Origin: Candidatus Bathyarchaeota archaeon | GTDB lineage: Archaea > Thermoproteota > Bathyarchaeia > Bathyarchaeales > Bathycorpusculaceae | Length of the DNA stretch: 39,083 nt | NCBI GenBank assembly: GCA_016927895.1 | Contig: JAFGLT010000048.1 | Coordinates: 1-39,083, forward strand | Direction of reading: 5' to 3' | Shown here: piece by piece, positions 32,583 through 39,083 of the stretch | Position numbering within the stretch: the first letter of the stretch is position 1 | Layout: each line of letters begins with the position of its first letter | Translations under genes and position numbers: made by a program | Notes under the pieces: model-generated | Databases searched by the model: none | Told to the model about the DNA's origin: nothing | Seen by the model: the letters and a program-made list of their open reading frames with translations, nothing else

Positions 32583-32641
32583 CTTATTTAAATTTCAGAC
32601 ATTAATGTTTAAACACCGTATATAAACCCCGAAACCTCTCA

Positions 32642-32671
32642 AACCCATGGGTTGAAGGGTGCCCAACCCTT
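32642..32671. repeat. Two adjacent inverted repeats in a gene-free gap
   Basis: AACCCATGGGTT (32642-32653) is a perfect 12-bp palindrome. AAGGGT (32655-32660) and ACCCTT (32666-32671) form a six-pair stem with a GCCCA loop. TATA-like sequences flank them (TATATAAAC near 32624-32632, TTTAAATAG near 32677-32685). They could be operator sites or a transcript hairpin. Confidence 0.4.
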
Positions 32672-32835
32672 TCCACGTTTAAATAGCTGACATTGTTTTC
32701 AGCTCTTAACCGCATACACCATGCGATAGTTACGCTTTTTCTGTCAAAAACTCAGTTCTCAACAAACATCCAATTAATTCGCTGTTGTACAAGCAAGTTA
32801 ATACGAAACGAAGTATTTATCATATATTTACCAAG

Positions 32836-32904
32836 TTGGGGAGCATGCTGGATTGACCAGCAAAGAACAGTTGTCACAGTGACTAACTGCTTAAAATTCC
32901 CCAA
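32836..32904 (+). ncRNA. Candidate structured RNA (three-stem junction)
   Basis: TTGGGGA (32836-32842) pairs with TCCCCAA (32898-32904), closing two inner hairpins. The first is TGCTGG (32846-32851) with CCAGCA (32857-32862), loop ATTGA. The second is CAGTTGTCA with TGAC-T-AACTG (32868-32889), nine pairs with one bulged T and a CAG loop. TATA-like TATTTATC near 32814-32821 would place transcription near 32838-32842, at the structure's 5' edge. An ATG at 32918 opens only 24 codons after it. It does not match a tRNA or riboswitch known to me. A palindromic protein-binding site is an alternative for the second repeat. The rest of 32548-33071 holds nothing else I can support. Confidence 0.35.
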
Positions 32905-33071
32905 GAGATTACATCAAATGGAAGAAAGGCGGCAGTTGGTTAACAGCTGGCTGAACAATGCTGGACATTCGGGCTTAGACTCAACTTGGTGATACCTTCT
33001 TATACAGCCTAAACTTCTCTTTTCTACGCTTTTTCAAAATTAGAGTAACATCTTCGACCAGTTGAGGCGGG

Positions 33072-33371
33072 TTATTCTGAGGCGAGCAAAAGTAGCCCGC
33101 AGGTTATGTTGGCCACGCCTATGAAGCATGTAGCGGCCAATGCGATGAAGTTTGATGACGTAAAAATTTGAGCGCCCATTAGTAACTGCACTGAAAAAGA
33201 CATCGATAAGACACCTGAGAACATTAGAAGAACGATTAGGGACTTGCGCATTGAAGCCAGTGCTTCAAAAATTTGAAAGCGTTCCCTGCGTGTGGTGTCA
33301 ACAACCAAGTTATCTACGTCAATCTTGGGTGGCTCCGCTTCTAGGTAGCTTTTTTTGCGTTTGCGTCGCAT
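33072..33371 (-). CDS. Small two-helix membrane protein, function unknown
   Basis: I place the start at ATG 33371 (99 residues), with TTTAATTAAA near 33396-33405 about 30 bp upstream. The N-terminal 40 residues are charged (RRKRKKSYLEAEPPKI); two helices follow at about 43-66 and 74-97. The protein ends right after the second helix. No family is recognised. It is in line with the APC permease gene to its right but 80 bp away and with its own promoter. Confidence 0.55.
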   Translation of the reverse strand: MRRKRKKSYLEAEPPKIDVDNLVVDTTRRERFQIFEALASMRKSLIVLLMFSGVLSMSFSVQLLMGAQIFTSSNFIALAATCFIGVANITCGLLLLASE

Positions 33372-33452
33372 ACAAAACAAGATAGATGCCTCTGATTTAA
33401 TTAAAGTTTACCAACCCGTAAATCTACGCATAATTATAGCTTGCAAGCTGCT

Positions 33453-34925
33453 CTAACGGTCGGGTGCAAGCAAATTCAATACTCCAGCCAAAATTTGGAT
33501 TACGCTGACGAATAACAGAAAGCCAAAAGCTATGGTTACCGTTTCCTGCGGGACCCCTTGAAGCAAGACGTTGGTTCCCACAAGGTATGCTACGAACGCT
33601 ACAAAGGCGCCTAAGCCCAAGCTTACTCCTCCGAAAGCAATTCGAATGCGGTGGTGACCCACCATTTTGATGTAGTAAACGAGCAAAGCCACAATTATCA
33701 GTTCAAAACCCAGAATCAGCACGGAAGGATCGATGAACAGCGCGAGGAAAATTGAAGCTGCTATTCCCGCGATGGGGGTTAAAGGGTACAGTGGCGCTTT
33801 AAACGGTCTTTTCAGGTGTGGTGCAATCTTCCTGAGTTTGATCACTGACAGGTTCACGATGGAGAAGCCGATTATGAAGCCGAGGTTAACCGCGTAGACC
33901 ACAAAATTGACGAGTCCAGTCGCCGCGAAAATTACGGTGAAAATTGCGCCGACGATTATTGCAACGTGAGGTGTGCAGAAGCGCTTATGAATCTTGCATA
34001 GACCTTTAGGCATGTAGCCGTCTCTGCTCATAGCATAGAGAACTCGCGACTGAGCCATGATAGCCTCGTTGGTCGCTGCTAAACCAGCAATAGCCAAACC
34101 AATTGTTATTAAAACGCCCCCAGCTGGTCCTAAAGCTTGTTCAGCGACAAACGCAATCGGTGATGATTGTTCACTGAGAACTTCTGGAGGAACAATGCCG
34201 ACGGCGACTACCACAACGCTTGTGTACAGTGCAATCAAAACCACCGCGGATAGCACCATGGCAAGTGGTATGTTTTTGCCGGGGTTTTTAACTTCGGCTT
34301 GAGCTGCAGCCACAGCTTCGGCTCCTAAATAAAGTTCGAACAGATAGGCGGTTGCGGCGAAGATGCCGAGTATGCCTACGGACGATGACGCTTCAGGCGT
34401 TGTCTGTGCCCCTTGAAGAAAAGACCAACCGCCTATGACGAATATTGCCAGTATGGCAAGGACTATTATGGTTATGATTGTTTCTGCTGTTGCGGTTTCT
34501 TTGGTGCCTCTTAGGTTGATGATGGCGAATACTATAACCACTATAACCGCGGTTAACGGTATGTTGATTGTTGGAAAGAGATAAGAAACCACGTATGCGA
34601 AGCCTATGGCTGATAACGCTGTGTAGAACATGTTGCTGAGCCATTCGAACCAGCCTGTCAGGAAACTGGTGAATCCTCCATAGGCCACTTTTGAGAACGT
34701 GTATTCTCCTCCTGCCAACGGAATTGCGGTGCCTAGCTCGGCGTAGCTGAACATTGTTAAGAGGCTGAGTAGACCGCAGATTACGACTATGGGGACAATG
34801 GCGTATCCTGCCATGCCTGCCGCTTCGCCGATTATTACGAAGTTGGCTGCGCTTAGGGTGCCGCCTATGCCCAGCATTGTTGTGCGGACAAGCCCGAGGT
34901 CTCTTTTCAGCTGTGGTTCGTCCAT
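33453..34925 (-). CDS. APC-superfamily amino acid permease
   Basis: The 490-residue transporter (ATG at 34925; TTG at 34934 also possible) has the APC opening TTMLGIGGTLSAANFVIIGEAAG, then GLLSLLTMFSYAELGTAIPLAGGEYTFSKVAYGG and SRVLYAMSRDGYMPKGL. These are the substrate-binding helix-1 and helix-6/8 regions of APC transporters such as amino acid/cation symporters. About twelve to fourteen helices are expected. Substrate is unknown; APC members import or exchange amino acids. The gene follows two small membrane protein genes with gaps of about 6 and 12 bp, so they form one transcript. Confidence 0.85.
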   Translation of the reverse strand: MDEPQLKRDLGLVRTTMLGIGGTLSAANFVIIGEAAGMAGYAIVPIVVICGLLSLLTMFSYAELGTAIPLAGGEYTFSKVAYGGFTSFLTGWFEWLSNMFYTALSAIGFAYVVSYLFPTINIPLTAVIVVIVFAIINLRGTKETATAETIITIIVLAILAIFVIGGWSFLQGAQTTPEASSSVGILGIFAATAYLFELYLGAEAVAAAQAEVKNPGKNIPLAMVLSAVVLIALYTSVVVVAVGIVPPEVLSEQSSPIAFVAEQALGPAGGVLITIGLAIAGLAATNEAIMAQSRVLYAMSRDGYMPKGLCKIHKRFCTPHVAIIVGAIFTVIFAATGLVNFVVYAVNLGFIIGFSIVNLSVIKLRKIAPHLKRPFKAPLYPLTPIAGIAASIFLALFIDPSVLILGFELIIVALLVYYIKMVGHHRIRIAFGGVSLGLGAFVAFVAYLVGTNVLLQGVPQETVTIAFGFLLFVSVIQILAGVLNLLAPDR

Positions 34926-34937
34926 GGCAGTCAACTC

Positions 34938-35156
34938 TTATGGTTCGTAAAAGAGGAAAAGCCCGCTTATGACTGATAGCAAGCCGAAGATGATGAAGGT
35001 CCAAAGGTAAAGGCCAATTGCTTCTGCAGGGAAGCCTAAGGCTGTTTGGAGGTCGAAGATGTTGTAGAATATGAAGAAGGCGAGTAGCATGATTAATGCT
35101 CCTATTGTGGTCTGTGTTAAGCCGATTATCTTTGAGAGGATTCTTTTTGGGTTCAT
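34938..35156 (-). CDS. Small two-helix membrane protein (permease operon)
   Basis: The 72-residue protein has a basic start (MNPKRILSKIIG), a helix at about 13-34, a loop with FDLQTALGFPAEAI and a second helix at about 46-68. It lies between another two-helix protein and the APC permease. Sequence similarity to its neighbour at 35163 is weak but the layout is the same. It may be an accessory subunit or regulator of the permease; no family is known to me. Confidence 0.6.
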   Translation of the reverse strand: MNPKRILSKIIGLTQTTIGALIMLLAFFIFYNIFDLQTALGFPAEAIGLYLWTFIIFGLLSVISGLFLFYEP

Positions 35157-35162
35157 GGCTGG

Positions 35163-35375
35163 TCACTTCTTCATGAGGAGGATTATTCCTGCGATGAAAT
35201 CTAGTATTCCGATGGCTAGAAATATCATCGTTAGCAACAACGTGGTTGCTGGGTCTGCGAAAACTTCTACGTCAATCATGTTCAGTAATACTAGAAGAAT
35301 TGTTCCTGTTAAAATTAGGCTCGTTACTATCAGGAAACCGCCTATAGCGAGGCTTAGTCTGACGAGTTTCCGCAT
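35163..35375 (-). CDS. Small two-helix membrane protein (first gene of permease operon)
   Basis: I place the start at ATG 35375 (70 residues) behind GAGTGA; GTG at 35384 is an alternative. Two helices cover about residues 7-31 and 45-67, with an acidic loop IDVEVFADPAT. A TATA-like CTTAAG near 35409-35415 would start transcription near 35385. It heads the operon ending in the APC permease. Function is not recognised; small paired membrane proteins of this kind sometimes assist a transporter. Confidence 0.55.
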   Translation of the reverse strand: MRKLVRLSLAIGGFLIVTSLILTGTILLVLLNMIDVEVFADPATTLLLTMIFLAIGILDFIAGIILLMKK

Positions 35376-35538
35376 ACATTTCACTCGGCTGGTTACAAGA
35401 GACGCAAACTTAAGCGGATAATATTGTTTAAAGCAAATTTAATACATTTGCTAGTTTAACGAAGACCACGCTGAAGTCGGCGTTAGCGAGTTAACTGGAA
35501 GAGCAGATAACCGGGCGCTGGTTGTGTTATGTCAACAG

Positions 35539-35724
35539 TTAGGTTTTTACGGCTGTTAAAACTAGTTTTGTCGTGTTCACGTTGACTTCTGTGATTTTAC
35601 AGTTCTTGAATTCCTTGGCTTCGCCTAACACGCTTTTCACGATGACATTGTCGCCGTCTGTTTTCGCGTAGACTACATCTTTAAACAAGATTTCCCCGTT
35701 TAGGATAACCTTGAACTCACACAT
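35539..35724 (-). CDS. CooT/COG1532-like small protein (predicted metal- or RNA-binding)
   Basis: From the ATG at 35724 the protein has 61 residues: MCEFKVILNGEILFKDVVYA, then VIVKSVLGEAKEFKNC and a strand ending TTKLVLTAV. The MC start, the strand with DV and the LxGE-xxE segment match the CooT family. CooT of Rhodospirillum binds nickel through the second-residue cysteine and helps CO dehydrogenase maturation; archaeal relatives are usually called RNA-binding (COG1532). A TATA-like TTATAA near 35757-35764 and a GTGA site support this start over an upstream one. No CO dehydrogenase is nearby, but a [NiFe] hydrogenase is in this window. Confidence 0.75.
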   Translation of the reverse strand: MCEFKVILNGEILFKDVVYAKTDGDNVIVKSVLGEAKEFKNCKITEVNVNTTKLVLTAVKT

Positions 35725-35824
35725 TTTGTATTCACAACTTTGAAAGAGTTTCTCTCGGTTATAAGCGCTTTGCTCCAACTTTTACATGCGGCTACGCCTG
35801 CTTAGCCCCGCTTTGGAGGATGCT

Positions 35825-36412
35825 CTAGGTGATTGCGTTCAAAATGAGTGGAATTAAAACGCTTACTACTATGATGTACACAATCAGCAGTGTTATGCTT
35901 ATTAACAGGTTTTTGAGCCAGTTTTTGCTCCACGCCAAGCCGAAGGGGATGCCGATGGCGAAGCCTATTATGTGGGCTATGTAAGCTACATTTCCTTCGG
36001 CGCCGGAATAAATCGCCAACGCGTTATACCCGAAGTAAAGGATTGCTATAAGCCCTTGAGGCAGGACCAAAATTGACAGTTTCAAGGGTTTAATCAGCAT
36101 GACTACTGCGGATAACGTGAATATGGCTGCCGAAGCGCCTATCAAAGGGGTTGTCCAATCATAGAAAAGCAGGCTTAACGGAAATGTCACTATGCCGCCG
36201 ACGAAGAATACCCCTAACGTTTTTGCTGCTCCCATTTCTTCTTCTAAGGTGTTGCCGAATACGTAGAGGAAAAGCATGTTGCCTGCTAAGTGCAGGATGT
36301 CGGCGTGGAGAAACAGTGAAGTAACCAGAGTCCACACTCTTCCGTTGAAGAGGTTAACACCGCTAAAAGCCAGGTAGTCAACAAGCGTGTCTGAATTTAA
36401 AAGCCAGAACAC
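35825..36412 (-). CDS. Rhomboid family intramembrane serine protease
   Basis: In the frame from GTG 36412 the catalytic residues are Ser94 in GASAAIF and His147 in AHIIGFAIG, with HLAGNMLFLYVFG (His41, Asn45) forming the oxyanion side. This is a complete six-helix core apart from its start. Upstream and in frame without a stop, codons read ARKINLVIITCIIVSLVFWLL, which looks like the usual first helix. No ATG, GTG or TTG occurs there, although GGAGG at 36469-36473 is well placed for a start near 36460. So the true N-terminus lies upstream by a non-standard start, or a frameshift or sequence error is present. Rhomboids cut membrane proteins within the bilayer; substrates are unknown. Confidence 0.85.
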   Translation of the reverse strand: MFWLLNSDTLVDYLAFSGVNLFNGRVWTLVTSLFLHADILHLAGNMLFLYVFGNTLEEEMGAAKTLGVFFVGGIVTFPLSLLFYDWTTPLIGASAAIFTLSAVVMLIKPLKLSILVLPQGLIAILYFGYNALAIYSGAEGNVAYIAHIIGFAIGIPFGLAWSKNWLKNLLISITLLIVYIIVVSVLIPLILNAIT

Positions 36413-36568
36413 TAGGGAAACAATAATGCACGTGATGATTACAAGGTTGATTTTTCTCGCCTGAGACGCCTCCTTGGAGAATCAATAGCGCTGTGGGTTA
36501 ATGAAAATTTCTGAAGAATTAAACTGGTTTTCAATGTTAAATATAGGGGCGGCTTCTGTAATTAGAAT

Positions 36569-36613
36569 CAACTTTTTAATTAAGCTAATAGATATAACTG
36601 TGGTAGGAGAGGG
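36569..36613 (+). promoter_or_regulatory. Promoter and ribosome site for CBS-domain protein
   Basis: TTTTTAATTAAGC near 36570-36582 is TATA-like and GGAGAGGG at 36606-36613 is a clear ribosome site. Together they favour the TTG at 36618 over the ATG at 36501, whose extra 39 residues would read through the promoter. Confidence 0.5.
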
Positions 36614-36617
36614 TATT

Positions 36618-37505
36618 TTGGAACCTGAAGAGTTGAAGAAGGAGCCTTCGATTTCTCTTGGGAATAATCTGCCGCTTCGCCGTGATCACGGTCTCACGGC
36701 TCCTTTGAGTTTAGAGGAGCTTATGACTCGTGAGGTTGTCACGGTAACCCCACAATATACGCTATATGAAGCTGCACACCTCATGGGAGAGAAACGCATT
36801 GGAAGCTTGCTGGTTTTAAAGTATGATACTCTGGTTGGCATAATAACTGAGCGCGATTTGTTGAATGTTGTCAGTTGCGGAGTGAAGCTGGAGAAAGATT
36901 GGATAGGCGGCGGCACCAGCATACGCGAAGAAAAAGTTGAAAGTGTTATGTCTTTTCCAGTTGTTAAAATTTGTTCGGATTCCCCGTTGAAAGAGGCTGC
37001 TCGTATTATGATTGAGAAGAGAATCCGGCGCCTTGCAGTTTGTGACTCGGGGGAGGTTGTTGGGATTGTAACGGCTGGAGACATGATTAGAAGCCTTCCT
37101 GAGGCTCCTGAAAAAATGAAAGTATGGTTTCAAGTTGATTACTTCATGGCTAAAAAAGTCGTGACCGTTGATGAGGAGATGCTTGTAGAGAATGTGGCGG
37201 GAGTCATGGCGGCTAAACGCGTAGGCAGCGTAATAGTAACCAAACAAGGAAAACCTAAAGGCATATTCACCGAAAGAGACTTGCTGACAAAGTTTTTGGC
37301 TGGTGATAAATCGTTAATAGCGGAAGTAGGTGACCACTGCTCATCACCGCTTATTACGGCACCTATCGGAATGTGCATTCATGAAGCAGCGAAACTTATG
37401 ACTAAAAACCGAATAAAGCGACTGCCAATTACTAAAGAAAAGGAACTTATAGGTGTTCTTTCAGCGCGTGACTTGGTTGAAGCATACGCCCGCGCGGCTA
37501 CATGA
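36618..37505 (+). CDS. Four-CBS-domain protein (two Bateman modules)
   Basis: From TTG 36618 the protein has 295 residues: a short charged leader, then four CBS repeats beginning LMTREVVTVTPQYTLYEAA, VMSFPVVKICSDSPLKEAA, FMAKKVVTVDEEMLVENVA and HCSSPLITAPIGMCIHEAA. Each ends in a VGIITERDLL-like segment. Pairs of CBS domains bind adenosine ligands such as AMP, ATP or SAM and act as energy or redox sensors. There is no attached catalytic domain, so it is a stand-alone regulator. It diverges from the rhomboid gene. Confidence 0.88.
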   Translation: MEPEELKKEPSISLGNNLPLRRDHGLTAPLSLEELMTREVVTVTPQYTLYEAAHLMGEKRIGSLLVLKYDTLVGIITERDLLNVVSCGVKLEKDWIGGGTSIREEKVESVMSFPVVKICSDSPLKEAARIMIEKRIRRLAVCDSGEVVGIVTAGDMIRSLPEAPEKMKVWFQVDYFMAKKVVTVDEEMLVENVAGVMAAKRVGSVIVTKQGKPKGIFTERDLLTKFLAGDKSLIAEVGDHCSSPLITAPIGMCIHEAAKLMTKNRIKRLPITKEKELIGVLSARDLVEAYARAAT

Positions 37506-37665
37506 AAAACGGTTCTATGCGAGTTTGGGTGCACTGGACGTTAATACCCACTTCAAGCAGGCACGGTTCTTTAAGCCAGAATTATTTTTTATCTCGCGTT
37601 TCTTTTCGAGCTTTTTCTGAGCTACTCTTTCTACGTGTGACTTTTTTGCTTTGAGCGGGCAAAGT

Positions 37666-38013
37666 CTATGTGTATTCTCGGAAGGTATGCCCGCATTTTG
37701 TGCATCTCATGAACTGGGTTGACGATTCATCTCCGCCTCGTGTTTGTACTTGCCAGACGTAGACCAAGTTGTTTCCGCATTTTGGACATTCGACTTTGAG
37801 AGTGGGCAATGTATTCATTTTTTGGTCTTCTTTACTTATCACCGTTACTGACTTCTTGGTGTTGTTTATGCGCTCGTTTACTTTTGGTTTAACTTTCCCC
37901 GGTCCTTGTTTTTTGTAGTCACATTTGGAGCATGCAAGCACTACCTCGACATCTTTGCCAACTTTTACTTTTTTGAGTTCGAGACGGGAACCACATTTCG
38001 GACAAAACTCCAT
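37666..38013 (-). CDS. tfs: Transcription factor S (TFS, TFIIS/RPB9-like)
   Basis: The 115-residue protein has an N-terminal zinc ribbon, MEFCPKCGSRLELKKVKVGK then CSKCDY, a flexible Lys-rich linker and a C-terminal TFIIS-type ribbon, CPKCGNNLVYVWQVQTRGGDE with MRCTKCGHTFREY. The acidic DE in RGGDES is the loop that reaches the RNA polymerase active site and promotes transcript cleavage in TFS. The start is ATG 38013 behind GAGGGTG. TFS rescues stalled archaeal RNA polymerase. The neighbours are unrelated. Confidence 0.93.
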   Translation of the reverse strand: MEFCPKCGSRLELKKVKVGKDVEVVLACSKCDYKKQGPGKVKPKVNERINNTKKSVTVISKEDQKMNTLPTLKVECPKCGNNLVYVWQVQTRGGDESSTQFMRCTKCGHTFREYT

Positions 38014-38226
38014 ATTCAAAACACCCTCTTCATTATTTACCCGTTGATTACACTTACGCCCTCACCAAAAGACGCAAATCCGATATAAGCCTTTTCCAAC
38101 TCCCGTTGAATTATCTGGTTGATTTTTGTGTTTTTCCTGAACTAAGTGCTCTCTGGAAGTCTTACCGTGAAATAATATTGGATAACAATGTTATAGTGAC
38201 ACACATATCGCGCGTTGACACCAACA

Positions 38227-38262
38227 ACCTTAAGTAAGCCAACCTGGAATCTGGAGCGCCAA
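38227..38262 (+). promoter_or_regulatory. TATA box before the helical protein gene
   Basis: CCTTAAGTAAG near 38228-38238 is TATA-like and lies about 27 bp before the ATG at 38263, predicting a nearly leaderless transcript. Confidence 0.4.
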
Positions 38263-38841
38263 ATGTTATTAGCCAATAACGAGAATAACGGTTCATTTGC
38301 TGGTGGTTTGATGACTGAAGAAACTTCAAACAAGGGAAGCCCAGTGGCATTCGGCAAAGAAGTTTTGCAGAGTGAAACAGTGCGCAACAAGAAGATCATG
38401 AACCTCATAGCAAATACTAACATAATTCTGCTGAGCACTTTGGAGGATCTCGCAGATTTAATGATGAAAGCAACGGGTGTCCTGGCGTCGGGAATAGCGG
38501 GTGCTATTGGCGGAGAGGAAGCTGCAAAAGAAGTTGATGACGAATTTCAACAAAAACTGCCTGAAGTCCATGAAAAACTAAAAGCCGTAGTTTCTGATGT
38601 CCGACAAGATGTTCATCGCCAAATGGAGCAGAAAAGAGGCAATATTGAACCTCTTCTTCCAGATCCACGCTTTGATGATGCACTGAAAATAGTTGATGCT
38701 TACGAGTTTAAACTGCCGAAGTTGACTGAAGAACTTGGCGCTGAATCACTCGCAGCGTATTTACAATTATTGATAACCGAACATCCGAAATTCAATGAAA
38801 TGTTCAAAAAACTAACCACCTTGATGAACGAAATGCAATAG
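38263..38841 (+). CDS. Helical protein of unknown function
   Basis: The 192-residue protein (ATG at 38263, about 27 bp after a TATA-like CTTAAGTAAG) has a polar N-terminus and is almost wholly helical from about residue 30. A Gly/Ala-rich hydrophobic patch, VLASGIAGAIGGEEAAKEV, lies mid-chain, followed by long charged helices (LPEVHEKLKAVVSDVRQDVHRQME). There is no signal peptide. It might be a coiled-coil or membrane-associating protein. I do not recognise a family. Confidence 0.6.
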   Translation: MLLANNENNGSFAGGLMTEETSNKGSPVAFGKEVLQSETVRNKKIMNLIANTNIILLSTLEDLADLMMKATGVLASGIAGAIGGEEAAKEVDDEFQQKLPEVHEKLKAVVSDVRQDVHRQMEQKRGNIEPLLPDPRFDDALKIVDAYEFKLPKLTEELGAESLAAYLQLLITEHPKFNEMFKKLTTLMNEMQ

Positions 38842-39010
38842 GCTTGACATATCACCACAACTTCCATAAGACACCAGCAGTTCTTCGGCAGAAATTAAAT
38901 TGGGCTTCTCCCATTTTTAATGTTTGTTTTTGTGTTTTCCGTGGGATAAGTAATTATAATTCTTGGCTCCTATACGTTTAAGATTATAATCGGTTTAGCG
39001 TTGATTCGCA

Positions 39011-39083
39011 ATGCCTGAGGAAAGCTCTTCAAACGTAGACATATTCGGTCTTTTATCGGTTGATAAAGAGGCTGAGGAGAAAA
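39011..39083 (+). CDS. 5' end of an unidentified gene (runs off right edge)
   Basis: ATG at 39011 opens a frame to the end of the window with the peptide MPEESSSNVDIFGLLSVDKE and then more acidic residues. A TATA-like GTTTAAGATT near 38977-38986 lies about 30 bp upstream. Twenty-four codons are too few to name a family. The frame has the normal look of an archaeal N-terminus and good promoter spacing. Confidence 0.45.
   Translation, partial: MPEESSSNVDIFGLLSVDKEAEEK

Noticed and set aside
32693-32992. 99-codon plus frame in the gap right of 32548
   Set aside because: It starts at TTG without a ribosome site, runs through the structured segment at 32836-32904 and shows no recognisable motif. 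A remnant gene cannot be fully excluded.
36501-36617. Extra 39-residue N-terminus of the CBS protein from ATG 36501
   Set aside because: It reads through a TATA-like element and ribosome site; the TTG at 36618 fits both.
1-39083. CRISPR arrays, insertion sequences, integrases, restriction-modification or toxin-antitoxin genes
   Set aside because: No regularly spaced repeats, transposase motifs or paired toxin/antitoxin frames were seen on either strand.

Overview
The window is archaeal. Supporting points are TATA-like boxes about 25-30 bp upstream of many starts (several transcripts look leaderless or nearly so), GGAGG/GGTGA-type ribosome sites, many GTG/TTG starts, and archaeal genes including TFS, RadB, an XPD-type FeS helicase, CDP-archaeol synthase, ribose-1,5-bisphosphate isomerase and HdrBC/Mvh. 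The gene mix (HdrBC with MvhGA, AOR, GH3-like protein, PMT-type glycosyltransferases) fits an anaerobic Bathyarchaeia-like lineage. That assignment is inference from gene content; no marker phylogeny was possible. I found no CRISPR array, insertion sequence, rRNA or tRNA.

Layout. 1-2.1 kb: 5' end of trpE (minus strand, running off the left edge), cutA, a wHTH-DUF5752 regulator and trmO. 2.2-9.1 kb: an energy module. hdrC-hdrB-mvhG-mvhA and a [NiFe]-hydrogenase maturation protease lie on plus; a convergent minus pair encodes a tungsten aldehyde:ferredoxin oxidoreductase (AOR) and a four-cluster ferredoxin. HdrA and MvhD, needed for a complete bifurcating complex, are absent from the window. 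9.1-14.8 kb: a secreted Ig-like protein, then repair genes (endonuclease III overlapping an XPD/Rad3 helicase, an RNase H-fold protein, RadB) and CDP-archaeol synthase. 14.8-18.8 kb: an OST3/OSTC-like membrane protein, a small conserved protein, R15P isomerase, a short GH3-family protein and two membrane proteins. 18.8-24.5 kb: a tight minus-strand glycosylation operon (DUF2298-like GT-C protein, GT-C glycosyltransferase, PMT, Alg5/Dpm1-like GT2). 24.6-31.1 kb: aspartate kinase, a 41-residue minus-strand small ORF, a three-gene operon (zinc-ribbon membrane protein, DUF2207-like protein with a ten-cysteine Cys-Ala tail, RRE-radical SAM-SPASM enzyme), and a HAD phosphatase fused to a dolichol-kinase-like domain. 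31-39 kb: alkyltransferase-like protein, GIY-YIG protein, PD-(D/E)XK-like protein, APC permease with two small two-helix membrane proteins, CooT-like protein, rhomboid protease, four-CBS protein, TFS, a helical protein of unknown function, and the first codons of another gene.

The strongest candidate for an undescribed system is 26.4-29.7 kb. A membrane-anchored protein ends in an alternating Cys-Ala tail predicted to face the cytoplasm. Two bases later starts a radical SAM enzyme with an N-terminal PqqD-like peptide-recognition domain and a C-terminal SPASM domain, the architecture of enzymes that modify ribosomally made peptides. Second-tier signals are a possible three-stem RNA at 32.84-32.90 kb, an OST3/OSTC-like protein near glycosylation genes, two genes (trpE and rhomboid) whose conserved N-termini have no ordinary start codon, and the orphan HdrCB-MvhGA set.
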